A DNA stretch of 64,000 bases from Jiangella ureilytica. Lineage in GTDB: Bacteria; Actinomycetota; Actinomycetes; Jiangellales; Jiangellaceae. The stretch spans positions 1 through 64,000 of the forward strand of contig NZ_SMKL01000019.1 of the NCBI RefSeq assembly GCF_004348545.1, written 5' to 3'. Positions 45,209 through 53,332 of the stretch are shown here, piece after piece. The notes below the pieces were generated by a model. That model saw only the letters and a list, made by a program, of their open reading frames with translations. It had not been told where the DNA came from and did no database searches. Each line of letters opens with the position of its first letter. Positions within the stretch are counted from its first letter, which is position 1. The translations under genes were made by a program, and so were the position numbers.

Positions 45209-46377
45209 CGGTGGCGCCGTCGGCCGCGGCGGGCGTGGACACCGCGATGCTGCCGCTGGAGGGCTTCACCGTGGCGGTGACCGCGGCGCGCCGCCGGGAG
45301 GAGCTGGGCGCGCTGCTGGAGCGGCGCGGGGCACGGGTGGTGCAGGCGCCGGCGATCCGGATCGTGCCGCTGGACGACGACGCCGAGCTGCTGGCGGCCA
45401 CGCGGCTGTGCATCGAGGAGCCGGTGGACATCGCCGTCGCGACCACCGGCATCGGGTTCCGCGGCTGGATGGAGGCCGCCGACGGCTGGGGACTGGGCGA
45501 GCGGCTGCTGGAGCGGCTGGGCTCGGCGACGCTGCTGGCCCGCGGCCCGAAGGCGCGCGGGGCGATTCGGGCCGCCGGGCTCACCGACGACTGGTCGCCG
45601 CCGTCGGAGTCGTCGGCCGAGGTGCTGGAGCACCTGCTGGCGCAGGACCTCGTCGGGCGCCGCATCGCCGTCCAGTTGCACGGGGAGCCGCTGCCGGACT
45701 TCACCGACGCGTTGGAGGCGGCCGGGGCGTCGGTGGTGGCCGTGCCGGTGTACCGCTGGGTGCCGCCCGACGACGTCGCGCCGCTGGGCCGGCTGGTCGA
45801 GGCCGTGGCGGCGCGGCAGGTCGACTGCGTCGTGTTCACCAGCGCGCCGGCGGTGGCCAGTCTGCTGTCGCTGGCGGATGCGATGGGGTTGTCGGCCCCG
45901 GTTCTGGACGCGCTGGGGTCGTCGGTGCTGCCCGCCTGCGTCGGGCCGGTGACCGGCGCGCGGCTGGAGCGCCTGGGCATCGCGACGGCGCAACCGGCGC
46001 GGTCGCGGCTGGGCGCGCTGGTCCGCGAGATCGTCGCGTCGCTGCCGGCCCGGTGCCGCACGCTGCGGGTGGCCGGGCACGCCGTCCAGCTGCGCGGGCA
46101 CGCCGTCGTCGTCGACGGGGTCGCGCGCGAGCTGCCGCCGGGGCCCATGGCGGTGCTGTCCGAGCTGGCCCGCCGGCCGGGCGTCGTCGTGTCGCGGGCC
46201 GACCTGCTCACTGTCCTGCCCGGGACCAGCACCGACGAGCACGCGGTCGAGATGGCGGTGACGCGTCTGCGCGGCGCGGTCGGGGCGCGGGTCGTGCAGA
46301 CGGTGGTGAAGCGCGGCTACCGGCTCGCGTACGAGCCCGAGGCCGCCGGATCGGTGAAGTACGGGGGGCCGCCATGA
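45205..46377 (+). CDS. hemD: Uroporphyrinogen-III synthase fused to a winged-helix domain
   Basis: A 390-residue fusion. Residues about 15-275 show the HemD two-lobe fold (FTVAVTAARRREELGALL, ARGPKARGAIRAAGL, VDCVVFTSAPAVASLL). Residues about 290-380 are an OmpR-type winged helix (LPPGPMAVLSELARRPGVVVSR, ELAVTRLR-like, VVQTVVKRGYRLAYEPE) without a receiver domain. It should supply uroporphyrinogen III for sirohaem, and may also bind DNA or RNA. Such fusions are known beside actinobacterial nitrite reductase genes. GTG 45205 overlaps nirD. Confidence 0.85.
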   Translation: MTVAPSAAAGVDTAMLPLEGFTVAVTAARRREELGALLERRGARVVQAPAIRIVPLDDDAELLAATRLCIEEPVDIAVATTGIGFRGWMEAADGWGLGERLLERLGSATLLARGPKARGAIRAAGLTDDWSPPSESSAEVLEHLLAQDLVGRRIAVQLHGEPLPDFTDALEAAGASVVAVPVYRWVPPDDVAPLGRLVEAVAARQVDCVVFTSAPAVASLLSLADAMGLSAPVLDALGSSVLPACVGPVTGARLERLGIATAQPARSRLGALVREIVASLPARCRTLRVAGHAVQLRGHAVVVDGVARELPPGPMAVLSELARRPGVVVSRADLLTVLPGTSTDEHAVEMAVTRLRGAVGARVVQTVVKRGYRLAYEPEAAGSVKYGGPP

Positions 46378-47096
46378 CGGGTCATGTCGCGATCGTGGGC
46401 GGCGGGCCGGGCGACCCCGGGCTGCTGACGTTGCGCGGGTTCGACCTTTTGAAGCAGGCCGACGTCGTGCTGGTGGACCGGCTGGCGCCGCGGTCGCTGC
46501 TGGACGCCCTGCGCCCCGACGTCGAGATCGTCGACGTCGGCAAGGCACCGCACCGGCACCGTCGCAGCCAGCGCGAGATCGAGGCGCTGATGGTCGACCG
46601 CGCCCGCCGCGGCCTGCGTGTCGTCCGGCTCAAGGGCGGCGACCCGTACGTCTTCGGCCGTGGCGGCGAGGAGGCGCTCGCCTGCGCGGCGGCCGGTGTG
46701 CCGTTCGAGGTGGTGCCCGGCGTGACCAGCGCGGTCGCCGTCCCGGCGATGGCCGGCATCCCGGTGACCCAGCGCGGCGTGACCCAGGAGGTGACGATCG
46801 TCAGCGGCCATGCCCACCCGGACTCCGCGGAGTCGACGGTGGACTGGGACCGGCTCGCCGCCGGCTCCGGGACGATCGTGGTGCTGATGGGCGTGACGCA
46901 CCTGTCCGCCATCGCTGCTCGCCTCGTGCGCGGCGGCCGGCGGCGGAGCACACCGGTCGCCGTCGTCGTCGACAGCGGGGCGCGGGTGGTCGTGGCGACG
47001 CTCGACACGGTGGGCTGCGCCGCCGAGGGGATCGACCCGCCCGCCGTCGTGGTGGTGGGCGACGTGGTGGCGCTACGGTCCATGCTGGTGTCGTGA
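46374..47096 (+). CDS. cobA: Uroporphyrinogen-III C-methyltransferase
   Basis: A 240-residue SUMT. IVGGGPGDPGLLTLRG is the N-terminal SAM/precorrin motif, RLKGGDPYVFGRGGEE the second, and VVLMGVTHLSAIA lies near the active site. It adds two methyl groups to give precorrin-2 for sirohaem (and cobalamin). It is a single-domain form without the CysG dehydrogenase/chelatase part. It overlaps both neighbours by 4 bp. Confidence 0.93.
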   Translation: MTGHVAIVGGGPGDPGLLTLRGFDLLKQADVVLVDRLAPRSLLDALRPDVEIVDVGKAPHRHRRSQREIEALMVDRARRGLRVVRLKGGDPYVFGRGGEEALACAAAGVPFEVVPGVTSAVAVPAMAGIPVTQRGVTQEVTIVSGHAHPDSAESTVDWDRLAAGSGTIVVLMGVTHLSAIAARLVRGGRRRSTPVAVVVDSGARVVVATLDTVGCAAEGIDPPAVVVVGDVVALRSMLVS

Positions 47097-47779
47097 CGGA
47101 CGAGGTACTGGTGGCGGTGGCGCACGGGACGCGTGCGCCCGAGGGCCCTGTCGTGTTGGCTGATCTGCTGGACTCGGTGCGGGAGTTGCTGCCCGGGGTC
47201 GACGTCCGGGTGGCGTACGTGGACGTGATCGCGCCGACCTTGTCGTCCGTTCTTTCGGACGTGCCTGCCGGGGTCCGGCCGGTCGTGGTGCCGATGTTCC
47301 TGGCGTCCGGGTACCACGTGCGGGTGGACGTGCCGGCCGCGGTGGCGTCGGACGGCGGGCGGGCGGTCGTGACGCCCGCGCTCGGCCCCGATCCGGCGGT
47401 CGTGGCCGCGGTCGAGTCGCGGCTGCGCGCTGCCGCGGGATCGCTGCCGTCCGCGGTGGTGCTGGCCGCGGCGGGCTCGTCCGATCAGGACGCGCTGGCG
47501 GAGGTCTCGGTGGCGGCGTCGCGGCTGTCGTCGTCGCTGGGCGGCCTGCCGGTCGTTCCCGCCTACGTCACGACGGCGTCGCCCTCGGTCCCCGACGCGG
47601 TGGCGTCGCTGCGGTCGGCCGGCCACGCGACGGTCGCGGTGGCGTCGTACCTGCTGGCGCCAGGACTGTTCCAGCAGCGCCTCGACTCCGTCGGCGCCGA
47701 CGTCGTCGCGCCGCCGATCGGCGTGCACCCGTTGGTGGCCGAGCTGATCGCCGCCCGCTACCGTGCCGCCGTCGGTTGA
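47093..47779 (+). CDS. Sirohydrochlorin chelatase, CbiX type
   Basis: A 228-residue two-lobe chelatase. VAVAHGTRAPEGP carries the first metal-binding His; VVVPMFLASGYHVRVDVP contains the second His region. The second lobe has the degenerate counterpart AAAGSSDQDALAEV. It would insert Fe2+ into sirohydrochlorin to finish sirohaem for NirB. Last gene of the coupled run from nasA; its stop lies inside the terminator hairpin at 47778-47827. Confidence 0.88.
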   Translation: MTDEVLVAVAHGTRAPEGPVVLADLLDSVRELLPGVDVRVAYVDVIAPTLSSVLSDVPAGVRPVVVPMFLASGYHVRVDVPAAVASDGGRAVVTPALGPDPAVVAAVESRLRAAAGSLPSAVVLAAAGSSDQDALAEVSVAASRLSSSLGGLPVVPAYVTTASPSVPDAVASLRSAGHATVAVASYLLAPGLFQQRLDSVGADVVAPPIGVHPLVAELIAARYRAAVG

Positions 47780-47827
47780 TGGTTGAGGGATTCGTGTCGC
47801 TCTGGCGACACGAATGCCTCAACCATC
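47778..47827. terminator. Shared bidirectional terminator covering two stop codons
   Basis: GATGGTTGAGG-G-ATTCGTGTCG pairs with CGACACGAAT-G-CCTCAACCATC around a CTCTGG loop: 21 pairs with one internal mismatch. The stem includes the stop codon of the chelatase gene on the left and that of the minus-strand immunity candidate on the right. Confidence 0.9.
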
Positions 47828-48331
47828 CTCGCGCAGACCGGCCTCAGTCGCGCGGCGCAGGTGGTCGGCATAGTCAGCCGGCTCCGGTCGGCGGATCATC
47901 TCGTGGGAGAACGCGCCGTAGACGCCCTGGGCGGTGAGGTCGCGCTGAGCGAGCCAGGCTGCGGCGCCTTCGCTGCTGCCTTCGTCGTCCTCGTCGACCG
48001 CGTGGAGCATGTAGGGCGTCAGCCGCGTCGTCCCCCAGTCCGCGGCCGGGACCGGGTACGGGTCACCCGGCGGTGTGTCAGGTCCGAACGCGTCGAACCA
48101 GAGATCGCGCAGCCACTCGTCGGTGCCCCACTGGGTCATGCTGGGCAGCGCCGGGTACGAGGAATCACGGATGTGCACTGCCAGCTCGTCGCGGAAATCG
48201 ATGATCTCCTGCTTGCCTTCGGCCAGCCAGGCGGGCACCCGCTCGCACGCCTCGATGTACCCCGGGATGTGGGTCTCGACGCTGAACCAGCCGCCGAGCA
48301 GGCCGCGGAAGTTCTTGCTGCGTGGGATCAC
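47819..48331 (-). CDS. Small acidic protein, immunity candidate of the toxin-like gene
   Basis: A 170-residue cytoplasmic protein starting GTG 48331, overlapping the toxin-like gene by 4 bp. It is acidic with a conserved-looking core FRGLLGGWFSVETHIPGYIEAC, loosely like the FxxLxGxWF start of CdiI-type immunity proteins, then MTQWGTDEWLRDLWFDAF and PYMLHAVDEDDEGSSEGAAAW. No catalytic motif is seen. Size, acidity, order and coupling to a putative secreted effector all fit an immunity role; this is inference. Confidence 0.55.
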   Translation of the reverse strand: MIPRSKNFRGLLGGWFSVETHIPGYIEACERVPAWLAEGKQEIIDFRDELAVHIRDSSYPALPSMTQWGTDEWLRDLWFDAFGPDTPPGDPYPVPAADWGTTRLTPYMLHAVDEDDEGSSEGAAAWLAQRDLTAQGVYGAFSHEMIRRPEPADYADHLRRATEAGLREDG

Positions 48332-49497
48332 GTGAGTTCCTCGAGGGGCTGGTTGTCCGGGGCTGGGCTGTCGCTCGGGTAGTAGGTCACCATGACCCAG
48401 CCGTCGTCGCCGTGCCGGAACACAAGCCGGACGCCGGAGTCGGGGTGCTCGGCGATGGGGTCGTAGGAGATGGTACGCACCGGCGGCGGGCACTCGCCGT
48501 CCTTCTTCATCGCGTCGTTGCGCATCCGGATCCAGTCGGTGGCCGCAGGCGGTGTTCCGGTGCCTGCGCCGCGCCGGGCCGTCGTGTCACCGGGCTGCAA
48601 ACCGCCCTGGTCGGCCTTGATGAAGAACGCCGCCCACCCCAGGTCGGCGCACTCGTCCAGAAATCCGTCGACGCCATGCGGATGCCGGGCAGCGACGCCG
48701 AGGAAGGCCTCGAGTGGCCGAGCGAACGCCTCGGCGCTCGTGAAGGCGCTGGCATCAGGGCCGGCGCGATGTTTGGAGACGACCTTGTGGTCGTCTTTGC
48801 GGACCTGCCACGTGTCGGCGCCTTCGGTGCCGTGGTCGGGCGGGCGGGTCCAGCCGGCGCGGAGCTCCAGCTCCCGGTCGCCGACCTGGGGGCCGTGGAT
48901 CTCGACCGCGTGACAGTCGGGGTGCTCGAGCCAGGCCCGCACCCGGGCCCGGTGCTCGGGCGCGACCACAGCGATGATCCGCTCCCGAGCGGCGTCGATC
49001 GACGCCTGGTCGGCAGCGGGGTGGGCGGCCGCCTCGGCCTTGGAGGTCGCCGCGCCGCGGGACAGGTCGCCGAGCACCGTCGCCACGTAGGAGCGGGCGA
49101 AGCCGGAGGGAAACGCCTCGGCCGAGAGCGAGCCCGGACCGCCCAGCCGACCGAGATCCAACGGCGGCAGCGACTCCTGCCCGTGGTGCGAGACGGCGAG
49201 CAGGTCGAGGAGGGCGTGCACCTCGGTGGCGAGCACCCGCCCGGTCTCGGCCGTCAGCTCCGCCATCGCCCGCTCGACGGCGGGTGCGGCCGCCTCGACG
49301 TCGTCAGCCACGGCACGCGTGACCGGATGGCGGGCCTCGCGCGCCACCTCGGCGACCCGGGTGACGCGAACGGCTGCGGCCGAAGACGCGCCACCGAGCG
49401 ACCGCGAGACGTCGGCGTGGGCGCGCAGCAGCGTCTCGATGGCCCGCCGCACCCCGCCCGACCCGCTCACACCCCCGAAGGTGCCCGGTACCGGCAC
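48328..49497 (-). CDS. Toxin candidate with helical N-terminal domain
   Basis: About 389 residues (GTG 49497; GTG 49470 is an alternative). Residues 10-120 are a long Ala/Val-rich helical region (VRRAIETLLRAHADVSRSL, VADDVEAAAPAVERAMAELT) like the leader domains of WXG/ESX-linked effectors. The C-terminal 190 residues differ: WLEHPDCHAVEIHGPQV, VRKDDHKVVSKHRAG, ASAFTSAEAFARPLEAFL and an ending GVRLVFRHGDDGWVMVTYYPS. That ending faintly resembles RNase A-like/BECR-fold toxin tails. No signal peptide is seen. It lies 10 bp after the protease gene and overlaps the immunity candidate. Confidence 0.5.
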   Translation of the reverse strand: MPVPGTFGGVSGSGGVRRAIETLLRAHADVSRSLGGASSAAAVRVTRVAEVAREARHPVTRAVADDVEAAAPAVERAMAELTAETGRVLATEVHALLDLLAVSHHGQESLPPLDLGRLGGPGSLSAEAFPSGFARSYVATVLGDLSRGAATSKAEAAAHPAADQASIDAARERIIAVVAPEHRARVRAWLEHPDCHAVEIHGPQVGDRELELRAGWTRPPDHGTEGADTWQVRKDDHKVVSKHRAGPDASAFTSAEAFARPLEAFLGVAARHPHGVDGFLDECADLGWAAFFIKADQGGLQPGDTTARRGAGTGTPPAATDWIRMRNDAMKKDGECPPPVRTISYDPIAEHPDSGVRLVFRHGDDGWVMVTYYPSDSPAPDNQPLEELT

Positions 49498-49507
49498 GCT
49501 GTGACGC

Positions 49508-51838
49508 TCACGGCCACGGAACCTCGGTGCGTGTCGGCGTCGCCCAAGGACCGTCCGTGATGGTGCCCAGCTCGCCCGGCGTCGGAGCGCCACCCAGCGG
49601 CGGGTCGAACACGCCGCCGTCGGAGCGGGCGACCAGCCAGCTCTCCGAGACGCCCCCCGCGAGGCCATCGAGCGGCCGGGCGCCGACGGGCAGCTCGTCG
49701 ACCTCCACCCACTGGCCGCCGTCCAGGCGCCACAGCCCGCCCGGCTGCAGGGCCGAGCAGTCGCTCGCCGCGACCTCCATGGTCGCGTAGAGGACGTCGC
49801 CGTTGAAGAACACCTCGTCGTAGATCAGCTCCTCCGGCAGGCCGGCCGAGGCGACCTCCGTCAGATCGGCGCCGTCGAGCACCGAGACCTCGGCGCCGCA
49901 CGCGCCGTAGCCGGTGACGACGGCCACCTGCGCGCCGTCGGCGGCGACGGCGATGGGCACCTGGGCGATGCCCCCGATCTCGTAGGAGCTGTCCGCGGCA
50001 CCCGACGCGGGATCGAGCAGCCAGACCCGCTCCAGCGCCTGGGCGCCGCCGGACTCGTGCACGAGCAGCTGCCCGCCGACGGTCCCGAGCAGGGTCTTCG
50101 AGCCGACCGAGTTCGGCGGGAACGTCGGCATCGTCGTGCCCACCTCGTCCAGTGTCGCCGCGTCGTACCAGGTCAAAGTCCCGGAGTAGTCCATGCCGAC
50201 GACGAAGTCGCCGTTCTCCTCGGGCCGCTCCGGGCCGCCCTCGACCGGCTCGCCGCCGACGGGTACGTCCTCGACGTAGGCGGGCGTGCTCTCCGAGCAC
50301 CAGCCGCACGGGACCTCGACCGGCGCCGACCGCGCGGACCAGGAGAACAGCTCGCCGTCGTCGGAGCCGACCAGCCGGGAGTGGTCGGACGACCAGTCGA
50401 CCCAGCGCATCCGCGTGCCCGGGTCGAGCTCCCGGACCCGCTGCACGCTGCTGCCGTCGAACGCGAACACCTCGTCGTCCTGGACGAACACCGCCTGGGT
50501 GGCTTCGGACGGGTCCGGAGACGGGGTCGCGGGCGGCTCGCCGCCGAGCACCTGCTCCAGCGCGCCGCCGATGTCGAGGAAGCCGCGTCCGACACCGGGG
50601 CCCTCGCGGTCGCCCTCGTCGAGCGGGCCGAGGTCGGCGGTGTCCAGCAGCGCCTGCCCGACCTCGTCGCCGGTCGCCTCCGGCGCGGCCGCCCGGATCA
50701 GCGCGGCCGCGGCGGCGACGTGCGGCGCGGCCTGCGACGTGCCCTGGATCTCCTCGTAGTCGTGGTCGAGATGGGTCGAGAGGACGGCGTTGCGCATGTC
50801 ACCACCGCCGGGCGCGACGATGTCGATGTCCTCGTTGCGGGTGGAGTACCCGGCCAGGTCGAAGTCCTCCTGGACGGCGCCGACGGCGATGACCCCCTCG
50901 ATGCCGGCCGGGGTCTGGCGCTGGTTCTCCTCGTCGCAGTCCTGCGAGGGTCCGCAGTTGCCGCCCGAGGACACCAGGACCACGTCGTTGCGCACCGCGA
51001 AATAGACCGCGGCCACCTGGACCTGCAACTCCTCGAGCTCCTCGGGGACGGTGACGTCGAGCATCGCGCCGCCGAACGACATGTTCGCGGCGTCGGCGCC
51101 GTGGTTGACCGCCCAGGTCAGCCCGACGGGCCAGGACTGCCCGTTCTCGTTGGCCTGGCGCAGCCGCACGGGCACGTCGAGGACGCTCACGCGCGGCGCC
51201 ACCCCGACGATGCCGCCGTTGTCGCGGCGCGCGGCCGCGATGCCCGCCACGTGCGTCCCGTGGCCGTTCGGGTCGTGGGCGCCCTCGCCCGGGTAGCTCC
51301 GGCGCTCGACGACGGCGTCGCCGAGATCCGGATGCGTCTCGTCGATCCCGGTGTCGAGGACCGCCAGCACAGCGCCGTTGCCGTCGGGCCAGGGCAGCTC
51401 GTCCTCGTCCGGGTCCGCGCCGAGCCGGTCGAGCGGCCACTGATCGTCGCGGCGGTCGTCCTCCTCGTCGATCGAGACGTCGGGCACCACGCCCGCCGCG
51501 ACCACACCGTCCTCCGACAGCAGCTCGTCGCGCCGGGCGTCGACCGCGTCCGCCGCGACGTACTCGGTGCTCGAGACGAGACAGTCGTTCTCGTCGACCC
51601 TCAGCACGTCCAGGGCGAGGAGCGAGTCGTCCTCGGGTGCGGCGACCGGCTCGTCCGGGCAGTCGGGACTGGGGACGGCGGAGTCGAGCAGGGCGCGCTG
51701 CTCGGCACTGAGCACCTCACCCGCGCCCGCGATGTCCGAGCTGTCGCCGTCGTCCCTGGTGACCAGCACGATCGCGACCACGGCCACGATGATGACGACC
51801 ATTCCGGCGGCGATTCCGAGCAGTAGAGGGCGCCTCAC
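49508..51838 (-). CDS. Membrane-anchored subtilisin (S8) protease with C-terminal beta-propeller-like domain
   Basis: A 776-residue protein. One N-terminal transmembrane anchor (residues about 5-27) precedes a prodomain-like region of about 120 residues. The S8 domain has VLAVLDTGIDETHPDL (Asp about 163), GHGTHVAGIAA (His about 195), SSGGNCG (oxyanion Asn) and GTSQAAPHVAAAAALI (Ser about 368). The last 330 residues form repeated strands like a beta-propeller (VFVQDDEVFAFDGSS, GELFSWSARSAP, LVHESGGAQALERVWLLD). It would act outside the membrane. As first gene of the operon it may process or help release the following toxin-like protein. Confidence 0.85.
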   Translation of the reverse strand: MRRPLLLGIAAGMVVIIVAVVAIVLVTRDDGDSSDIAGAGEVLSAEQRALLDSAVPSPDCPDEPVAAPEDDSLLALDVLRVDENDCLVSSTEYVAADAVDARRDELLSEDGVVAAGVVPDVSIDEEDDRRDDQWPLDRLGADPDEDELPWPDGNGAVLAVLDTGIDETHPDLGDAVVERRSYPGEGAHDPNGHGTHVAGIAAARRDNGGIVGVAPRVSVLDVPVRLRQANENGQSWPVGLTWAVNHGADAANMSFGGAMLDVTVPEELEELQVQVAAVYFAVRNDVVLVSSGGNCGPSQDCDEENQRQTPAGIEGVIAVGAVQEDFDLAGYSTRNEDIDIVAPGGGDMRNAVLSTHLDHDYEEIQGTSQAAPHVAAAAALIRAAAPEATGDEVGQALLDTADLGPLDEGDREGPGVGRGFLDIGGALEQVLGGEPPATPSPDPSEATQAVFVQDDEVFAFDGSSVQRVRELDPGTRMRWVDWSSDHSRLVGSDDGELFSWSARSAPVEVPCGWCSESTPAYVEDVPVGGEPVEGGPERPEENGDFVVGMDYSGTLTWYDAATLDEVGTTMPTFPPNSVGSKTLLGTVGGQLLVHESGGAQALERVWLLDPASGAADSSYEIGGIAQVPIAVAADGAQVAVVTGYGACGAEVSVLDGADLTEVASAGLPEELIYDEVFFNGDVLYATMEVAASDCSALQPGGLWRLDGGQWVEVDELPVGARPLDGLAGGVSESWLVARSDGGVFDPPLGGAPTPGELGTITDGPWATPTRTEVPWP

Positions 51839-51875
51839 GGCCGGTCACCTTACCCATGGTGTGGATCCAGACCGG

Positions 51876-52052
51876 TCAGGACTGGCGGTTGACCCGCTCC
51901 CCGGGTGGCAGCGGCTCGTTGTGGACGACGACGTCGAACTCGCCGCGGATCTCGATGCGTCTGGCGTCGCCGTCGGCGGCCTTCAGCGCCTGCGCCCACA
52001 CGGCGGGGTTGACGCGGAACACGGTGACCTCGTCGTCCGGCTTCTTCGGCAC
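51876..52052 (-). CDS. Small hypothetical protein or gene remnant
   Basis: A short frame with strong protein character: VPKKPDDEVTVFRVNPAVWA, QALKAADGDARRIEIRGEF, DVVVHNEPLPPGERVNRQS. Fifty-eight residues from GTG 52052. The frame continues upstream (ADTWQAYGDP) to about 52100 without a start codon, so it is either this short gene or the tail of a truncated one. No family recognised. It lies between rocD and the protease gene on the same strand. Confidence 0.4.
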   Translation of the reverse strand: MPKKPDDEVTVFRVNPAVWAQALKAADGDARRIEIRGEFDVVVHNEPLPPGERVNRQS

Positions 52053-52112
52053 CGGGTCACCGTACGCCTGCCAGGTGTCCGCGAGACGACGGCACGGTGG
52101 ATGTGTCCACCG

Positions 52113-53330
52113 TCACGTCGTGCGCGCCGCCAGCACCCGCTCCAGCGCGTCGACGGCCTGGTCGATCTCCTCGCGCGTGACCACGAGCGGCGGCGCGAAC
52201 CGGATGGTCGAGCCGTGCGTGTCCTTGACGAGGACGCCCTCGGCGAGCAGCGCCTCGCACGCCTCGCGCCCGCTCATCAGTTCCGGGTTGATGTCGACGC
52301 CGGCCCACAGCCCGCGACCGCGGACCTCGACCACACCCCGCCCGATCAGGCCCGCCAGCCCGGAGTGCAGGTGCGCGCCCAGCTCGGCCGCCCGCCGCTG
52401 CCACTTGCCGGTCGTCAGCATGGCGACGACGGCGCGCCCGGCGGCACAGGCCAGCGGGTTGCCGCCGAACGTGCTGCCGTGCTCGCCGGGGTGGATGACG
52501 CCGAGGACGTCATGGTCGCCGACGACGGCGGACACCGGGACGACACCGCCGCCCAGGGCCTTGCCGAGCAGATACAGGTCCGGCACGACGCCCTCGTGCT
52601 CGCAGGCGAACGTGGTGCCGGTGCGGCCGAGACCGGACTGGATCTCGTCGGCGATGAACAGCACCCGCCGCTCGTCGCACAGCCGCCGCACGGACGCCAG
52701 GTACCCGGCGGGCGGCACGACGACGCCCGCCTCGCCCTGGATCGGCTCCACCAGGACGGCCACCGTCGTGTCGTCGATGGCCGCCGCCATGGCCGCGGCG
52801 TCGCCGTACGGCACCACGCGGAAGCCGGGCGTGAACGGGCCGAAGTGGGTCCGCGCGACCGGGTCGGTGGAGAAGCTGACGACGCTGATGGTGCGGCCGT
52901 GGAAGTTGCCCTCGGCGACGACGACGGTCGCCTGGTCCGCTGGGACGCCCTTGACCTCGTAGCCCCACTTGCGCGCGACCTTGAGGCCGGTCTCGACGGC
53001 CTCGGCACCGGTGTTCATCGGCAGCACGAGGTCCTTGCCGGCGAGGTCGGCCAGCTCGCGCGCGAACGGGCCGAGCACGTCGTGGTGGAAGGCGCGGCTG
53101 GTCAGCGTGACGCGGTCGAGCTGCTCCCTGACGGCGGCGACGATGTCCGGGTGCCGGTGGCCGAAGTTCACCGCCGAGTACGCGGCCAGGAAGTCGAGGT
53201 AGCGGCGGCCCTCGACGTCGGTGACCCACGCCCCCTCGGCCTCGGTGACGACGACGGGGAGCGGGTGGTAGTTGTGCGCGGTGCTGCTCTCGACGAGGGC
53301 GATCGCGTCCTGGGTGCGGGTGGTCTGCAT
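52113..53330 (-). CDS. rocD: Ornithine aminotransferase
   Basis: A 405-residue PLP enzyme of the class III aminotransferases. DFLAAYSAVNFGHRHPDIV, VLPMNTGAEAVETGLKVARK, ADEIQSGLGRTG (PLP Asp) and LLGKALGGGVVPVSAVV (Schiff-base Lys) match ornithine-oxo-acid transaminases closely. It converts ornithine to glutamate-5-semialdehyde. It follows the DDAH-like gene by 2 bp, so the pair forms an arginine-to-glutamate route. The Lrp gene, divergent upstream, is the likely regulator. Confidence 0.92.
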   Translation of the reverse strand: MQTTRTQDAIALVESSTAHNYHPLPVVVTEAEGAWVTDVEGRRYLDFLAAYSAVNFGHRHPDIVAAVREQLDRVTLTSRAFHHDVLGPFARELADLAGKDLVLPMNTGAEAVETGLKVARKWGYEVKGVPADQATVVVAEGNFHGRTISVVSFSTDPVARTHFGPFTPGFRVVPYGDAAAMAAAIDDTTVAVLVEPIQGEAGVVVPPAGYLASVRRLCDERRVLFIADEIQSGLGRTGTTFACEHEGVVPDLYLLGKALGGGVVPVSAVVGDHDVLGVIHPGEHGSTFGGNPLACAAGRAVVAMLTTGKWQRRAAELGAHLHSGLAGLIGRGVVEVRGRGLWAGVDINPELMSGREACEALLAEGVLVKDTHGSTIRFAPPLVVTREEIDQAVDALERVLAARTT

Positions 53331-53332
53331 CG

